64,000 nt of DNA, from assembly GCF_003340565.1 (NCBI RefSeq), contig NZ_QPLK01000008.1, positions 62,001-126,000 on the forward strand, read 5' to 3'. Below the pieces are notes generated by a model. That model did no database searches. It was given only the letters and a program-made list of their open reading frames with translations, and was not told the DNA's origin. This document shows positions 42,678-50,695 of the stretch, piece after piece (position 1 is the first letter of the stretch; every line of letters starts with the position of its first letter). The DNA is from Rhodovulum sp. 12E13 (GTDB lineage Bacteria; Pseudomonadota; Alphaproteobacteria; Rhodobacterales; Rhodobacteraceae). The translations under genes were made by a program, and so were the position numbers.

Positions 42678-44153
42678 ATGGAGATCGCCTTCGTCCTGAA
42701 CGGCGCGCCGGTGCGGATCGACACCACGCCCACGCGCACCCTGCTCGACTGGTTGCGCGAGGAACGCGCCCTGACCGGTACCAAGGAAGGCTGCAACGAG
42801 GGCGATTGCGGCGCCTGCACGGTCATCGTGACCGGCCCCGACGGCACCCCGCGCGCGCTCAACGCCTGCATCCTCTTCCTGCCGCAGCTGCACGGCAAGG
42901 CCGTGCGCACCGTCGAGGTGATCGCGGGGCCGGACGGGGCGCTGCACCCGGTGCAGCAAGCGATGGTCGAGCACCACGGCTCGCAATGCGGCTTCTGCAC
43001 GCCGGGCTTCGTCGTGGCGATGGCGGCCGCACACGCTCGGGGGCGCACCGACCACGAAGATCAGCTCGCCGGCAATCTCTGCCGCTGCACCGGCTACGCG
43101 CCGATCCTTCGGGCCGCCCGCGCCGCCGAGGGAGCGCCCATACCCGCCTGGGTCGCCGAGGACGCCGCCGCGGCCCGGAACCACGCCCGGCAAGACACCC
43201 AGGCTGACGACGCCCATCCCGTCTTCCGGCCCGACATATCCTCGGGGGAGCGTGGCGATGCCGCGCGGGGGGCGGAAAGCCCCCCTCCGACGGCACCCGA
43301 CGCGGCGCTGCCCAAGGATTCCGATGCCCTCGCCGCATGGTACGAGGCCCATCCCGACGCGACCCTGATCGCCGGAGCGACCGATGTCGGCCTCTGGGTG
43401 ACCAAGCAGCTGCGCGACCTCGCTCCGGTCGCCTTCCTCCACCGCTGCCGCGACCTCGCCCGCATCGAGGTGAGCGAGAGGGAGGTCCGCATCGGCGCGA
43501 TGGCGACTCTTGCCGAGCTGCACGAGGTCATGGCCCCGCTGCACCCCTCCTTCGCGGAACTGATCCGCCGCTACGGCTCGGTGCAGGTGCGCAACGCGGC
43601 GACCGTGGGGGGAAATATCGCCAACGGCTCGCCGATCGGCGACAGCCCGCCCGCCCTGATCGCGCTCGGCGCGACGCTGCATCTGCGCAAGGGCGACGCG
43701 CGCCGGTCTCTGCCGCTCGAGGACTTCTTCGTCGACTACGGCAAGCAGGACCGCGCCCCGGGCGAGTTCGTCGAGGCGGTCAGCTTCCCGCGCCGCCCCG
43801 ACACGCTGTCCTGCCAGAAGCTGTCGAAACGGTTCGACCAGGACATCTCGGCGGTCTGCGGCTGCTTCGACATCGCCGTCGAAGATGACACCGTGACGCG
43901 GGCGCGCGTGGCCTTCGGCGGCATGGCCGCGACCCCGAAGCGGGCCCGCGCCGTCGAGGCGACGCTGGAAGGGCAGCCGTGGACGGCAGCGACGGTCGAA
44001 GCGGCCATGGCCCGCCTCGCCGACGACTTCCGGCCGATCGACGACATGCGTGCCTCGGCCGGGTACCGCCTGCGCGCCGCGCAGAACATGCTCGCCCGCG
44101 TTTTCGCCGAACGGGCAGGCGCGCGCACCAGCGTGCTGGAGATCGCGCCATGA
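42678..44153 (+). CDS. xdhA: Xanthine dehydrogenase small subunit (Fe-S/FAD)
   Basis: 491 residues, about 30 more than the Rhodobacter capsulatus protein as I remember it. First [2Fe-2S] site: Cys39, Cys44, Cys47 and Cys64; second: Cys104, Cys107, Cys135 and Cys137 (GSQCGFCTPG, NLCRCTGYAP). FAD domain: DATLIAGATDVGLWVTKQLRDL and VRNAATVGGNIANGSPIGDSPPALIALGA. Passes electrons from the molybdenum subunit to NAD+ in xanthine to urate oxidation. The linker at about residues 170-215 carries an in-frame copy of the interspersed palindromic element (43220-43285). First gene of the purine operon xdhABC-transporter. Confidence 0.97.
   Translation: MEIAFVLNGAPVRIDTTPTRTLLDWLREERALTGTKEGCNEGDCGACTVIVTGPDGTPRALNACILFLPQLHGKAVRTVEVIAGPDGALHPVQQAMVEHHGSQCGFCTPGFVVAMAAAHARGRTDHEDQLAGNLCRCTGYAPILRAARAAEGAPIPAWVAEDAAAARNHARQDTQADDAHPVFRPDISSGERGDAARGAESPPPTAPDAALPKDSDALAAWYEAHPDATLIAGATDVGLWVTKQLRDLAPVAFLHRCRDLARIEVSEREVRIGAMATLAELHEVMAPLHPSFAELIRRYGSVQVRNAATVGGNIANGSPIGDSPPALIALGATLHLRKGDARRSLPLEDFFVDYGKQDRAPGEFVEAVSFPRRPDTLSCQKLSKRFDQDISAVCGCFDIAVEDDTVTRARVAFGGMAATPKRARAVEATLEGQPWTAATVEAAMARLADDFRPIDDMRASAGYRLRAAQNMLARVFAERAGARTSVLEIAP
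43220..43285 (-). repeat. Interspersed palindromic element copy 4, in frame inside xdhA
   Basis: Reverse-strand order: hairpin GGGGGGC-TTTCC-GCCCCCC (43285-43267), spacer, then CTCCCCCGAGGATATGTCGG with GCCGGAAGACGGG. Same layout as copies 3 and 5, with a diverged tail. Encodes about 22 residues (VFRPDISSGERGDAARGAESPP) in the XdhA inter-domain linker. Confidence 0.75.
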
Positions 44154-44164
44154 GCCGGGGCGAA

Positions 44165-44298
44165 CGAATTTTCGGCGAACATTCGTGGACACGCCGCGCC
44201 CTATCGGGCCACGGCCGTCTACGGCGCGCGACGGCTCGACCGGGTGCCCGGATCTTCGACGAAGATTCGGCCCCTTGTCGATCCTTCGAAGAAGGATC
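44165..44298. repeat. Three short palindromes between xdhA and xdhB
   Basis: CGAATTTTCG-G-CGAACATTCG (44165-44185, one mismatch), ATCTTCG-A-CGAAGAT (44252-44266, perfect) and GATCCTTC-GAA-GAAGGATC (44280-44298, perfect). They share a TTCG/CGAA centre and occupy most of the 169-base gap between two genes of one operon. Confidence 0.85.
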
Positions 44299-44322
44299 GG
44301 CCTCCCGCGGGGACGCACGCCC

Positions 44323-46791
44323 ATGACCGTCGCCAAACCGCTCCCCCACGACGCCGCGATGCGCCACGTCACCGGCGAGGCGCGCTACGTCGACGACATC
44401 CCCGTGCCGGCGGGCACGCTGCACCTCGCCTTCGGCCTGTCGCAGATCGCCTCGGGGCGCTGGACGGAGATGGACCTCGACGCGGTGCGCGCCGCGCCGG
44501 GGGTCGTCGCGGTGATCACGGCGGCCGACCTGCCGGGGCACAACGACGTCTCGCCCGCGCCCACCTTCCACGAGGAGTTGCTGTCGTCGCACGAGATCCA
44601 CTATGCGGGGCAACCGCTCTTCCTCGTCGTCGCCGACAGCCACCTCGCCGCGCGCAAGGCCGCGCGACTGGCACAGGTGACAGCGGAAGAGACCGAGCCG
44701 GTCCTGACCATCGAGCAGGCACTGGCCCGCGACTGGCGCTTCGAGGAGGGCCCGCGCGTCTACGGACGGGGCGATCCGGAGGCGGCCATCGCCGGGGCGG
44801 CGCATCTGGTGGACGGCTCGATCGAGATCGGCGGGCAGGAGCATTTCTACCTGGAGGGGCAGGCGGCGCTGGCGCTGCCGCAGGAGGGGGGAGACATGGT
44901 CGTGCACTCCTCCTCGCAGCATCCGACCGAGATCCAGCACAAGGTGGCCGAGGCGCTGGCGGTGCCGATGAACGCGGTGCGGGTCGAGGTGCGGCGCATG
45001 GGCGGCGGCTTCGGCGGCAAGGAGAGCCAGGGCAACGCGCTGGCCTGTGCCTGCGCCGTCGCCGCGCGGCTCACGGGCCGGCCCTGCAAGATGCGCTACG
45101 ACCGCGACGACGATTTCGTCATCACCGGCAAGCGCCACGACTTCCGCATCGACTATCGCGCCGGGGTGGACGACGAGGGCCGCATCCTCGGCCTGATCTT
45201 CGAGCAGTTCTGCCGCTGCGGCTGGAGCCAGGACCTGTCGCTGCCCGTGGCCGACCGCGCGATGCTGCACGCCGACAACGCCTACTGGCTGCCGGCGGTG
45301 CGGATCGTCTCGCACCGGCTGCGGACCAACACGCAGTCGGCGACCGCCTTCCGCGGCTTCGGCGGCCCACAGGGGATGCTGGGCATCGAGCGGGTGATGG
45401 ACCACGTCGCCCATGCGCTCGGGCGCGACCCGCTGGAGGTGCGGCGCACCAATTTCTACGCTGCGCGGGCCGAGGCGGCGCAGGGGGGCCAGCCCCCCGT
45501 CGGCCCGTTCCGGGCCGCCTCCCCCCGGAGTATTTCGGCCAAGATGAGGGGAGAAGAGGGTGCCGCGGCCGACCCCTCTCTCGACCTGACGAGCCGGGGC
45601 GCCGCGCAGGCGGTCGCGCCGCAGCCGGCGCCGCGGAGCGAGGTGCCCGGCTCGACGACGCCCTACGGGCAGGTGGTGGAGGATTTCATCCTGCCCGACA
45701 TGGTCGCGCGTTTGGTGGAAAGCTCCGATTACCGTGCGCGGCGGGCGGCCATCGCGGAATGGAACGCCGCCGAGCCGATCTGCAAGCGCGGGATCGCGTT
45801 GACGCCGGTGAAGTTCGGCATCTCCTTCACGCTGACCCATCTGAACCAGGCCGGCGCGCTCGTGCATGTCTACACCGACGGCTCGATCCACATGAACCAC
45901 GGCGGCACCGAGATGGGGCAGGGTCTGTTCCAGAAGGTGGCGCAGGTGGCGGCCGACCGCTTCGGGGTCGAGGTGGAGCGGGTGAAGATCACCGCGACCG
46001 ACACCGGCAAGGTGCCCAACACCTCGGCCACCGCGGCCTCGTCGGGCTCGGACCTGAACGGGATGGCCGTCAAGGCGGCCTGCGACGAGATCCGCGACCG
46101 CCTCGCCACCTTCGTGGCGGAGCGGCAGCAGGCCGACCCGGCCACGGTCCGCTTCGAGGGGGGGCGGGTGCATGTGGGCGCCCAGAGCTATCCTTTCGAG
46201 GACGTGGCGCGCGACGCGTGGATGGCGCGGATCTCGCTCTCGGCGACCGGCTTCTACCGCACGCCCAAGGTGGAGTGGGACCGGATCCGCGGGCAGGGCC
46301 GGCCCTTCTACTACTTCGCCTACGGGGTCGCGGTGACCGAGGCCGCGATCGACACGCTGACGGGCGAGAACCGCCTGCTCCGCGCCGACATCCTGCACGA
46401 TTGCGGCACCTCGCTGAACCCGGCGCTCGACCTCGGGCAGATCGAGGGCGGTTACATCCAGGGCACGGGCTGGCTCACGATGGAGGAACTGGTGTGGGAT
46501 ACGCGCGGCCGCTTGCGCACGCACGCCCCGTCAACCTACAAGATCCCGGCCTGCTCGGACGCGCCGCCCGTTTTCAACGTCGCGCTCTGGGACGGGCGGA
46601 ACCGCGAGGAGACGATCTATCGCTCCAAGGCCGTGGGAGAGCCGCCGTTGATGCTGGGGATTTCCGCGCTGATGGCGCTGTCGGACGCCGTGGCTGCCTG
46701 CGGGGGCCCCGGCGCCCCCTACCCCGCGCTCGACGCGCCGGCCACGCCCGAGCGGGTTCTGGCGGCGGTCGAGCGAGTGCGGTCGGCATGA
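44323..46791 (+). CDS. xdhB: Xanthine dehydrogenase molybdenum-binding large subunit
   Basis: 822 residues, about 45 more than the Rhodobacter capsulatus subunit as I remember it. Molybdopterin-binding subunit that hydroxylates hypoxanthine and xanthine. Landmarks: ATG start MTVAKPLPHDAAMRHVTGEARYVDDIPVP, RMGGGFGGKESQ (molybdenum site Gln/Gly loop, about residue 225), TAFRGFGGPQGMLGIERVMD, IHMNHGGTEMGQGL, ATAASSGSDLNG and KAVGEPPLMLG with the catalytic Glu near 770. The extra length lies between NFYAAR and TTPYGQ (about 383-450), where copy 5 of the palindromic element is read through in frame. ATGA overlap with xdhC. Confidence 0.97.
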   Translation: MTVAKPLPHDAAMRHVTGEARYVDDIPVPAGTLHLAFGLSQIASGRWTEMDLDAVRAAPGVVAVITAADLPGHNDVSPAPTFHEELLSSHEIHYAGQPLFLVVADSHLAARKAARLAQVTAEETEPVLTIEQALARDWRFEEGPRVYGRGDPEAAIAGAAHLVDGSIEIGGQEHFYLEGQAALALPQEGGDMVVHSSSQHPTEIQHKVAEALAVPMNAVRVEVRRMGGGFGGKESQGNALACACAVAARLTGRPCKMRYDRDDDFVITGKRHDFRIDYRAGVDDEGRILGLIFEQFCRCGWSQDLSLPVADRAMLHADNAYWLPAVRIVSHRLRTNTQSATAFRGFGGPQGMLGIERVMDHVAHALGRDPLEVRRTNFYAARAEAAQGGQPPVGPFRAASPRSISAKMRGEEGAAADPSLDLTSRGAAQAVAPQPAPRSEVPGSTTPYGQVVEDFILPDMVARLVESSDYRARRAAIAEWNAAEPICKRGIALTPVKFGISFTLTHLNQAGALVHVYTDGSIHMNHGGTEMGQGLFQKVAQVAADRFGVEVERVKITATDTGKVPNTSATAASSGSDLNGMAVKAACDEIRDRLATFVAERQQADPATVRFEGGRVHVGAQSYPFEDVARDAWMARISLSATGFYRTPKVEWDRIRGQGRPFYYFAYGVAVTEAAIDTLTGENRLLRADILHDCGTSLNPALDLGQIEGGYIQGTGWLTMEELVWDTRGRLRTHAPSTYKIPACSDAPPVFNVALWDGRNREETIYRSKAVGEPPLMLGISALMALSDAVAACGGPGAPYPALDAPATPERVLAAVERVRSA
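45483..45551 (+). repeat. Interspersed palindromic element copy 5, in frame inside xdhB
   Basis: Hairpin 1 GGGGGGC-CA-GCCCCCC (45483-45498), hairpin 2 CGGCCCG-TTC-CGGGCCG (45501-45517), tail CCTCCCCCCGGAGTATTTCG then GCCAAGATGAGGGG. Near-identical in layout to copy 3 (36129-36189). Encodes about 23 residues of the xdhB insert; the remaining insert up to 45655 is Ala/Pro-rich with no counterpart seen elsewhere. Confidence 0.9.
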
Positions 46792-47828
46792 GCCTCGACC
46801 TCGCCGCCCTGCGCGCCGCTCTCGCCCGGCACGGTATGGTGGCGCGCGTCGTGGTGGCGGAGGCGCAGGGCTCGGCACCGCGCGAGGCAGGCGCGGCGAT
46901 GATCGTCTGGGACAGCGGGCAGCAGGGCACGATCGGCGGCGGCGCGCTGGAATGGGAGGCGGCGCGGCAGGCGCGTGCCGTCCTGGCGGGCGAGGCGTGC
47001 GAGGGCCTGCAGCGGATGCCGCTCGGCCCGGGGCTGGGCCAGTGCTGCGGCGGAGCGGTGACGCTGCTGACCGAGGTCATCGACGGCGCGCGGTTGGCCG
47101 AGATCGAGGCGGCAGGCACCGTATGGGCACGACCTGTCTCGGGCTGGCCCGTCTTGGGAGGGCCCGTCGCGGGGGGGACCGTCTCGGAGGGAGGCGTCTT
47201 GCGGGACGAAGCTGCACCGCTGGCCGTGGAACGGATCCGGGCACGGGCACGGCGCGGGACGGAGAGGCCGGAGGCGCAGCTCGTGGAGGGATGGATGGTG
47301 GAGCCCTTGCGCACCGCCGCCCATGACCTCTGGCTGCACGGGGCGGGGCATGTCGGGCGTGCGCTGACCGGCGTGCTGGCGCCCCTGCCCGACTGGCGCA
47401 TCACATGGGTCGACACCGGGGCGGAGCGGTTCCCGGCCGCGATGCCCGAGGGCGTCGACATGCTGGTGGCAGCCGAGCCGGCGAGGGCCGTGGCCCACGC
47501 CCCCGGGGACGCGCATCACCTGATTCTGACCTATTCCCATGCCCTTGACCTTGCGCTTTGCGACGCGGTGCTGCGGCGGGGCTTCGCCTCGGCCGGGCTG
47601 ATCGGCTCGGCCACCAAGTGGGCGCGCTTCCGCAGGCGCCTCGCGGCGATGGGCCACGCCCCCGGACAGATCGCGCGCATCGCCTGCCCGATCGGCGACC
47701 CCGCCATGGGCAAGCATCCCCAGGCCATCGCCATCGGCACCGCCGCCGCGCTGATGCGCACGGTCGGCACGGCGGCGCCGGCCGACGACGGCCTCCTTCC
47801 CGACGCGCAGGCCGAGGGCGGGGCGTGA
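46788..47828 (+). CDS. xdhC: Xanthine dehydrogenase accessory protein XdhC
   Basis: 346 residues. Binds molybdenum cofactor, helps its sulfuration and inserts it into XdhB; cytoplasmic and not part of the final enzyme. N-terminal VVVAEAQGSAPREAGAAMIVWDSGQQGTIGGGALEWEA and GLGQCCGGAVTLL (conserved CCGG) and C-terminal Rossmann-like WLHGAGHVGRALTGVL with AGLIGSATKWARFRRRLAAMGH and CPIGDPAMGKHPQAIAIGTAAALM are the family motifs. A 15-bp in-frame tandem repeat lies in the linker (about residues 116-140). Starts by ATGA overlap with xdhB and ends by GTGA overlap with the transporter ATPase. Confidence 0.95.
   Translation: MSLDLAALRAALARHGMVARVVVAEAQGSAPREAGAAMIVWDSGQQGTIGGGALEWEAARQARAVLAGEACEGLQRMPLGPGLGQCCGGAVTLLTEVIDGARLAEIEAAGTVWARPVSGWPVLGGPVAGGTVSEGGVLRDEAAPLAVERIRARARRGTERPEAQLVEGWMVEPLRTAAHDLWLHGAGHVGRALTGVLAPLPDWRITWVDTGAERFPAAMPEGVDMLVAAEPARAVAHAPGDAHHLILTYSHALDLALCDAVLRRGFASAGLIGSATKWARFRRRLAAMGHAPGQIARIACPIGDPAMGKHPQAIAIGTAAALMRTVGTAAPADDGLLPDAQAEGGA
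47133..47207. repeat. Five degenerate 15-bp tandem repeats in xdhC
   Basis: Units at 47133, 47148, 47163, 47178 and 47193, of the type CCCGTCTTGGGAGGG, encoding PVSGW-PVLGG-PVAGG-TVSEG-GVLRD in the linker between the two conserved parts of XdhC. Confidence 0.85.
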
Positions 47829-49381
47829 GCGCGCTTCTGCAGGTCCGCGGCCTGTCGAAGGCCTATCCGGGCGTGATCGCCAACAAGGACGTCGACCTGA
47901 CCGTTCAGCAGGGCGAGATCCACGCGCTTCTCGGCGAGAACGGCGCCGGCAAGTCGACGCTTGTCAAGGCGATCTACGGCCTGGTGAAGCCCGACGCCGG
48001 CACGATGGAGCTGCTGGGCAAGCCCTACGCCCCGCCCGAACCGCGGGCCGCGCGTCGGGCGGGCGTGGCGATGGTGTTCCAGCACTTCTCCCTCTTCGAC
48101 GCGCTGAGCGTGGCCGAGAATGTCGGGCTGGGCATGGAGAAGGCGCCGAAGCTGCGCACGCTGGCCGCCGAGATCGCGCAGGTGAGCCGGGCCTACGGCC
48201 TTCCGCTCGACCCGGGCCGCCGCGTGGGCGACCTGTCGGCGGGCGAGCGGCAGCGGGTCGAGATCGTGCGTTGCCTGCTGCAGGAGCCGAAGCTGCTGGT
48301 CATGGACGAGCCGACCTCGGTGCTGACCCCGCAGGAGGTGGAGATCCTCTTCGCCACGCTGCGAAAGCTGGCGCGCGAGGGCACCTCGGTCCTCTACATC
48401 TCGCACAAGCTGGAAGAGATCCGCGCGCTCTGCCGGCGGGCGACGATCCTGCGGCGGGGCCGGGTGGTGGGCACCTGCGATCCGCGCAGCGTGTCGGCGG
48501 CGCAGCTGGCCGAGCTGATGGTCGGCGCCTCGCTCAAGCGGCCGGATCGTGAGGGCCGCAAGCGCGGGCCCGTGGTTCTGGCGCTCACCGGCCTCTCGGC
48601 GCCCGCACCGGGGCGGTTCGGCACTGCGCTGTCGGATATCAGGCTGACGGTCGAGGCTGGCGAGATCGTCGGCATCGGCGGCGTGGCCGGCAACGGTCAG
48701 GACGAGCTGCTCGCGGCTCTGTCGGGAGAGATGCCGACCGGTCCGCGCATGATCGCGCTCGAGGGCGAGGATATCGGCGCGCTCGGGCCGGTCGCGCGGC
48801 GGCGGCTTGGACTGCTCGCAGCGCCGGAAGAGCGGCTGGGCCACGCCGCTGCCCCCGACATGAGCCTGACGGAAAATGCCGCGCTGACGGGCTGGATGCG
48901 CGAGCCGATGCTGCGCCGGGGCTTTCTCGACTGGCGGGCGGCGCGCGGCTTCGCGGCCAAGGTGATAGAGAGCTTCGACGTGCGCACGCCGGGGCCTGGC
49001 ACGGCGGCGCGGGCGCTCTCGGGCGGCAACCTGCAGAAGTTCGTGATCGGGCGCGAGGTGCTGCAGCGGCCCCGCGTTCTGGTGGTCAACCAGCCGACAT
49101 GGGGCGTCGACGCGGCGGCGGCCGCGGCCATCCGGCAGGCGCTGATCGACCTTGCGCGCGAGGGCGCGGGCGTGGTCGTCATCACGCAGGATCTCGACGA
49201 GATCCTCGCACTGGCCGACCGCTTCGCCGCGCTCAACGCGGGCCGCCTGACGCCACCGGTGCCGACCGAAGGGCTGACGATGGAGCGGATCGGGCTGATG
49301 CTCGGCGGCGCGCACGACATGGATGTGGCCCGCCCCGACGAGGCCCACCAGATCATGGAGGGCTACGATGCCCCCGCCTGA
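47825..49381 (+). CDS. ABC transporter ATP-binding protein (BmpA-type purine/nucleoside importer)
   Basis: 518 residues with two ABC domains in one chain. First: LLGENGAGKSTLVKAIYG (Walker A), LSAGERQRVEIVRCLL (signature) and LLVMDEPTSVLTP (Walker B). Second is degenerate: GIGGVAGNGQDELLAAL (no Lys), LSGGNLQKFVIGREVL (signature) and VLVVNQPTWGVD. This is the pattern of the nucleoside-importer ATPases (NupA-like, RbsA-related). The GTG overlaps the xdhC TGA. Directly downstream of xdhABC, so purines or nucleosides are the likely cargo. Confidence 0.93.
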   Translation: MSALLQVRGLSKAYPGVIANKDVDLTVQQGEIHALLGENGAGKSTLVKAIYGLVKPDAGTMELLGKPYAPPEPRAARRAGVAMVFQHFSLFDALSVAENVGLGMEKAPKLRTLAAEIAQVSRAYGLPLDPGRRVGDLSAGERQRVEIVRCLLQEPKLLVMDEPTSVLTPQEVEILFATLRKLAREGTSVLYISHKLEEIRALCRRATILRRGRVVGTCDPRSVSAAQLAELMVGASLKRPDREGRKRGPVVLALTGLSAPAPGRFGTALSDIRLTVEAGEIVGIGGVAGNGQDELLAALSGEMPTGPRMIALEGEDIGALGPVARRRLGLLAAPEERLGHAAAPDMSLTENAALTGWMREPMLRRGFLDWRAARGFAAKVIESFDVRTPGPGTAARALSGGNLQKFVIGREVLQRPRVLVVNQPTWGVDAAAAAAIRQALIDLAREGAGVVVITQDLDEILALADRFAALNAGRLTPPVPTEGLTMERIGLMLGGAHDMDVARPDEAHQIMEGYDAPA

Positions 49382-49542
49382 GCGGTCCGACGTTATGTCT
49401 GCGGCGCACGCCGCCGTGCCGTCTGCCGCGGCGCCGCCCCGCGGGGCAGGGAGTCGCGTTCCCCGCCGGGCCCGTGGCGGCGTGCAGCTCGCCGGGCCTC
49501 TTCCGTGCGCCGCGCCCCCGACGGCGCAGCGGCGTGCGCCCC

Positions 49543-49572
49543 CCTGCTTCTTTCTGTTCCAAATACGCACTC
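49543..49572 (-). repeat. Interspersed palindromic element copy 6 (degenerate tail)
   Basis: Reverse strand GAGTGCGTATTTGGAACAG followed by AAAGAAGCAGG, matching the GGATACTTGGAGCAAGAAG tail with several changes. Lies in the only long gap (222 bases) within the xdh-transporter operon, between the ATPase and first permease genes. Confidence 0.6.
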
Positions 49573-49603
49573 GCACTGCCGGGCCGGCCCGCGGGCCGTG
49601 GGG

Positions 49604-50695
49604 ATGGCCGTGATCGCGCTCGAGCGGCGCCCGGCCCCGTCGGCGGTATGGCGCTGGGCCACGCCACCGCTCGCGGTGCTGCTGACCATGCTCGCCGGCG
49701 GCGCGATGTTCGCCGCGCTGGGTCAGGACCCGCTGATCGCCATCCGGACGATCTTCTGGGATCCGCTCTTCGCCGAGCAGTTCGCCAGCTATGCCCGCCC
49801 GCAACTGCTGGTGAAGGCCGGGCCGCTCATCCTCATCGCCATCGGCCTCGCCATGGGCTTTCGCGCAGGAGTGTGGAACATCGGGGCCGAGGGGCAATAC
49901 ATCGTCGGCGCGATCTGCGGGGCGGCGGCGGGCCTGGCCCTCTACCCGGCCGACACCAGGCTGATCCTGCCGCTCATGGCGCTGGCCGGGGCGCTCGGGG
50001 GCTGGGCCTGGGCGATGATCCCCGCGCTGCTGAAGACCCGCTTCGGCACCAACGAGATCCTCGTGTCGCTGCTCTTGGTCTACGTCGCCGAGCAGCTCGT
50101 CGCCGCGATGGCGCTCGGCCCGCTGAGGAACCCCGAGGGCGGTGGCTTCCCCGGCTCGCGCAACCTCGCCCGGTGGGAGAGCTCGGCCAATCCCGAGCTC
50201 ATCGCCGGCACCGGCATGCACTGGGGGGTCGTCACAGCGTTCATCGCGGTGATCTTCGCCTATGTCATCTTCACCCGCCATCTTGCCGGCTTCCAGATCA
50301 GGCTGATGGGCGAGGCGCCGCGGGCGGCGCGCTTCGGCGGGGTGCGGCCAGGGCGGCTGGTGATCCTGTGCTTCGGCGTGTCGGGGGCGCTGGCGGGCCT
50401 CGCCGGGCTGTTCGAGGTAACGGGGCCCGCAGGCCAGCTCAACATCGACTTCGGCGCGGGCTACGGCTTTACCGCGATCATCGTGGCCTTCCTCGGCCGG
50501 CTGCACCCGATCGGCATCCTGCTCGCCGGGCTGCTGATGGCGCTGACCTATATCGGCGGCGAGCTGGCGCAGCTGATGCTCGGGCTGCCCGCCGCGGCGA
50601 TCCAGGCGTTCCAGGGGATGCTGCTGTTCTTCCTGCTCGGCGTCGACGTTTTCACCAACTACCGGCTGCGCCTCGGTCGGCGGAGAATTGCGTGA
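49604..50695 (+). CDS. ABC transporter permease 1 (BmpA-type importer)
   Basis: 363 residues, about nine membrane segments. Inner-membrane permease of the BPD_transp_2 family: GFRAGVWNIGAEGQYIVGAICGAAAGLAL (the GxxxNIGAEGQ signature), KTRFGTNEILVSLLLVYVAEQLV and FDVTGPAGQLNIDFGAGYGFTAIIVAFLGRLHPIGILLAGLLMALTYIGGE. The ATG at 49604 starts the family-like MAVIALERRPAP sequence. Separated from the ATPase gene by 222 bases that hold a degenerate palindromic element. Stop overlaps the next start by one base (TGATG). Confidence 0.92.
   Translation: MAVIALERRPAPSAVWRWATPPLAVLLTMLAGGAMFAALGQDPLIAIRTIFWDPLFAEQFASYARPQLLVKAGPLILIAIGLAMGFRAGVWNIGAEGQYIVGAICGAAAGLALYPADTRLILPLMALAGALGGWAWAMIPALLKTRFGTNEILVSLLLVYVAEQLVAAMALGPLRNPEGGGFPGSRNLARWESSANPELIAGTGMHWGVVTAFIAVIFAYVIFTRHLAGFQIRLMGEAPRAARFGGVRPGRLVILCFGVSGALAGLAGLFEVTGPAGQLNIDFGAGYGFTAIIVAFLGRLHPIGILLAGLLMALTYIGGELAQLMLGLPAAAIQAFQGMLLFFLLGVDVFTNYRLRLGRRRIA

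Noticed and set aside
44050-44322. Longer XdhB start upstream of 44323
   Set aside because: The upstream codons overlap xdhA and the palindrome cluster and do not resemble XdhB; 44323 gives the family N terminus.
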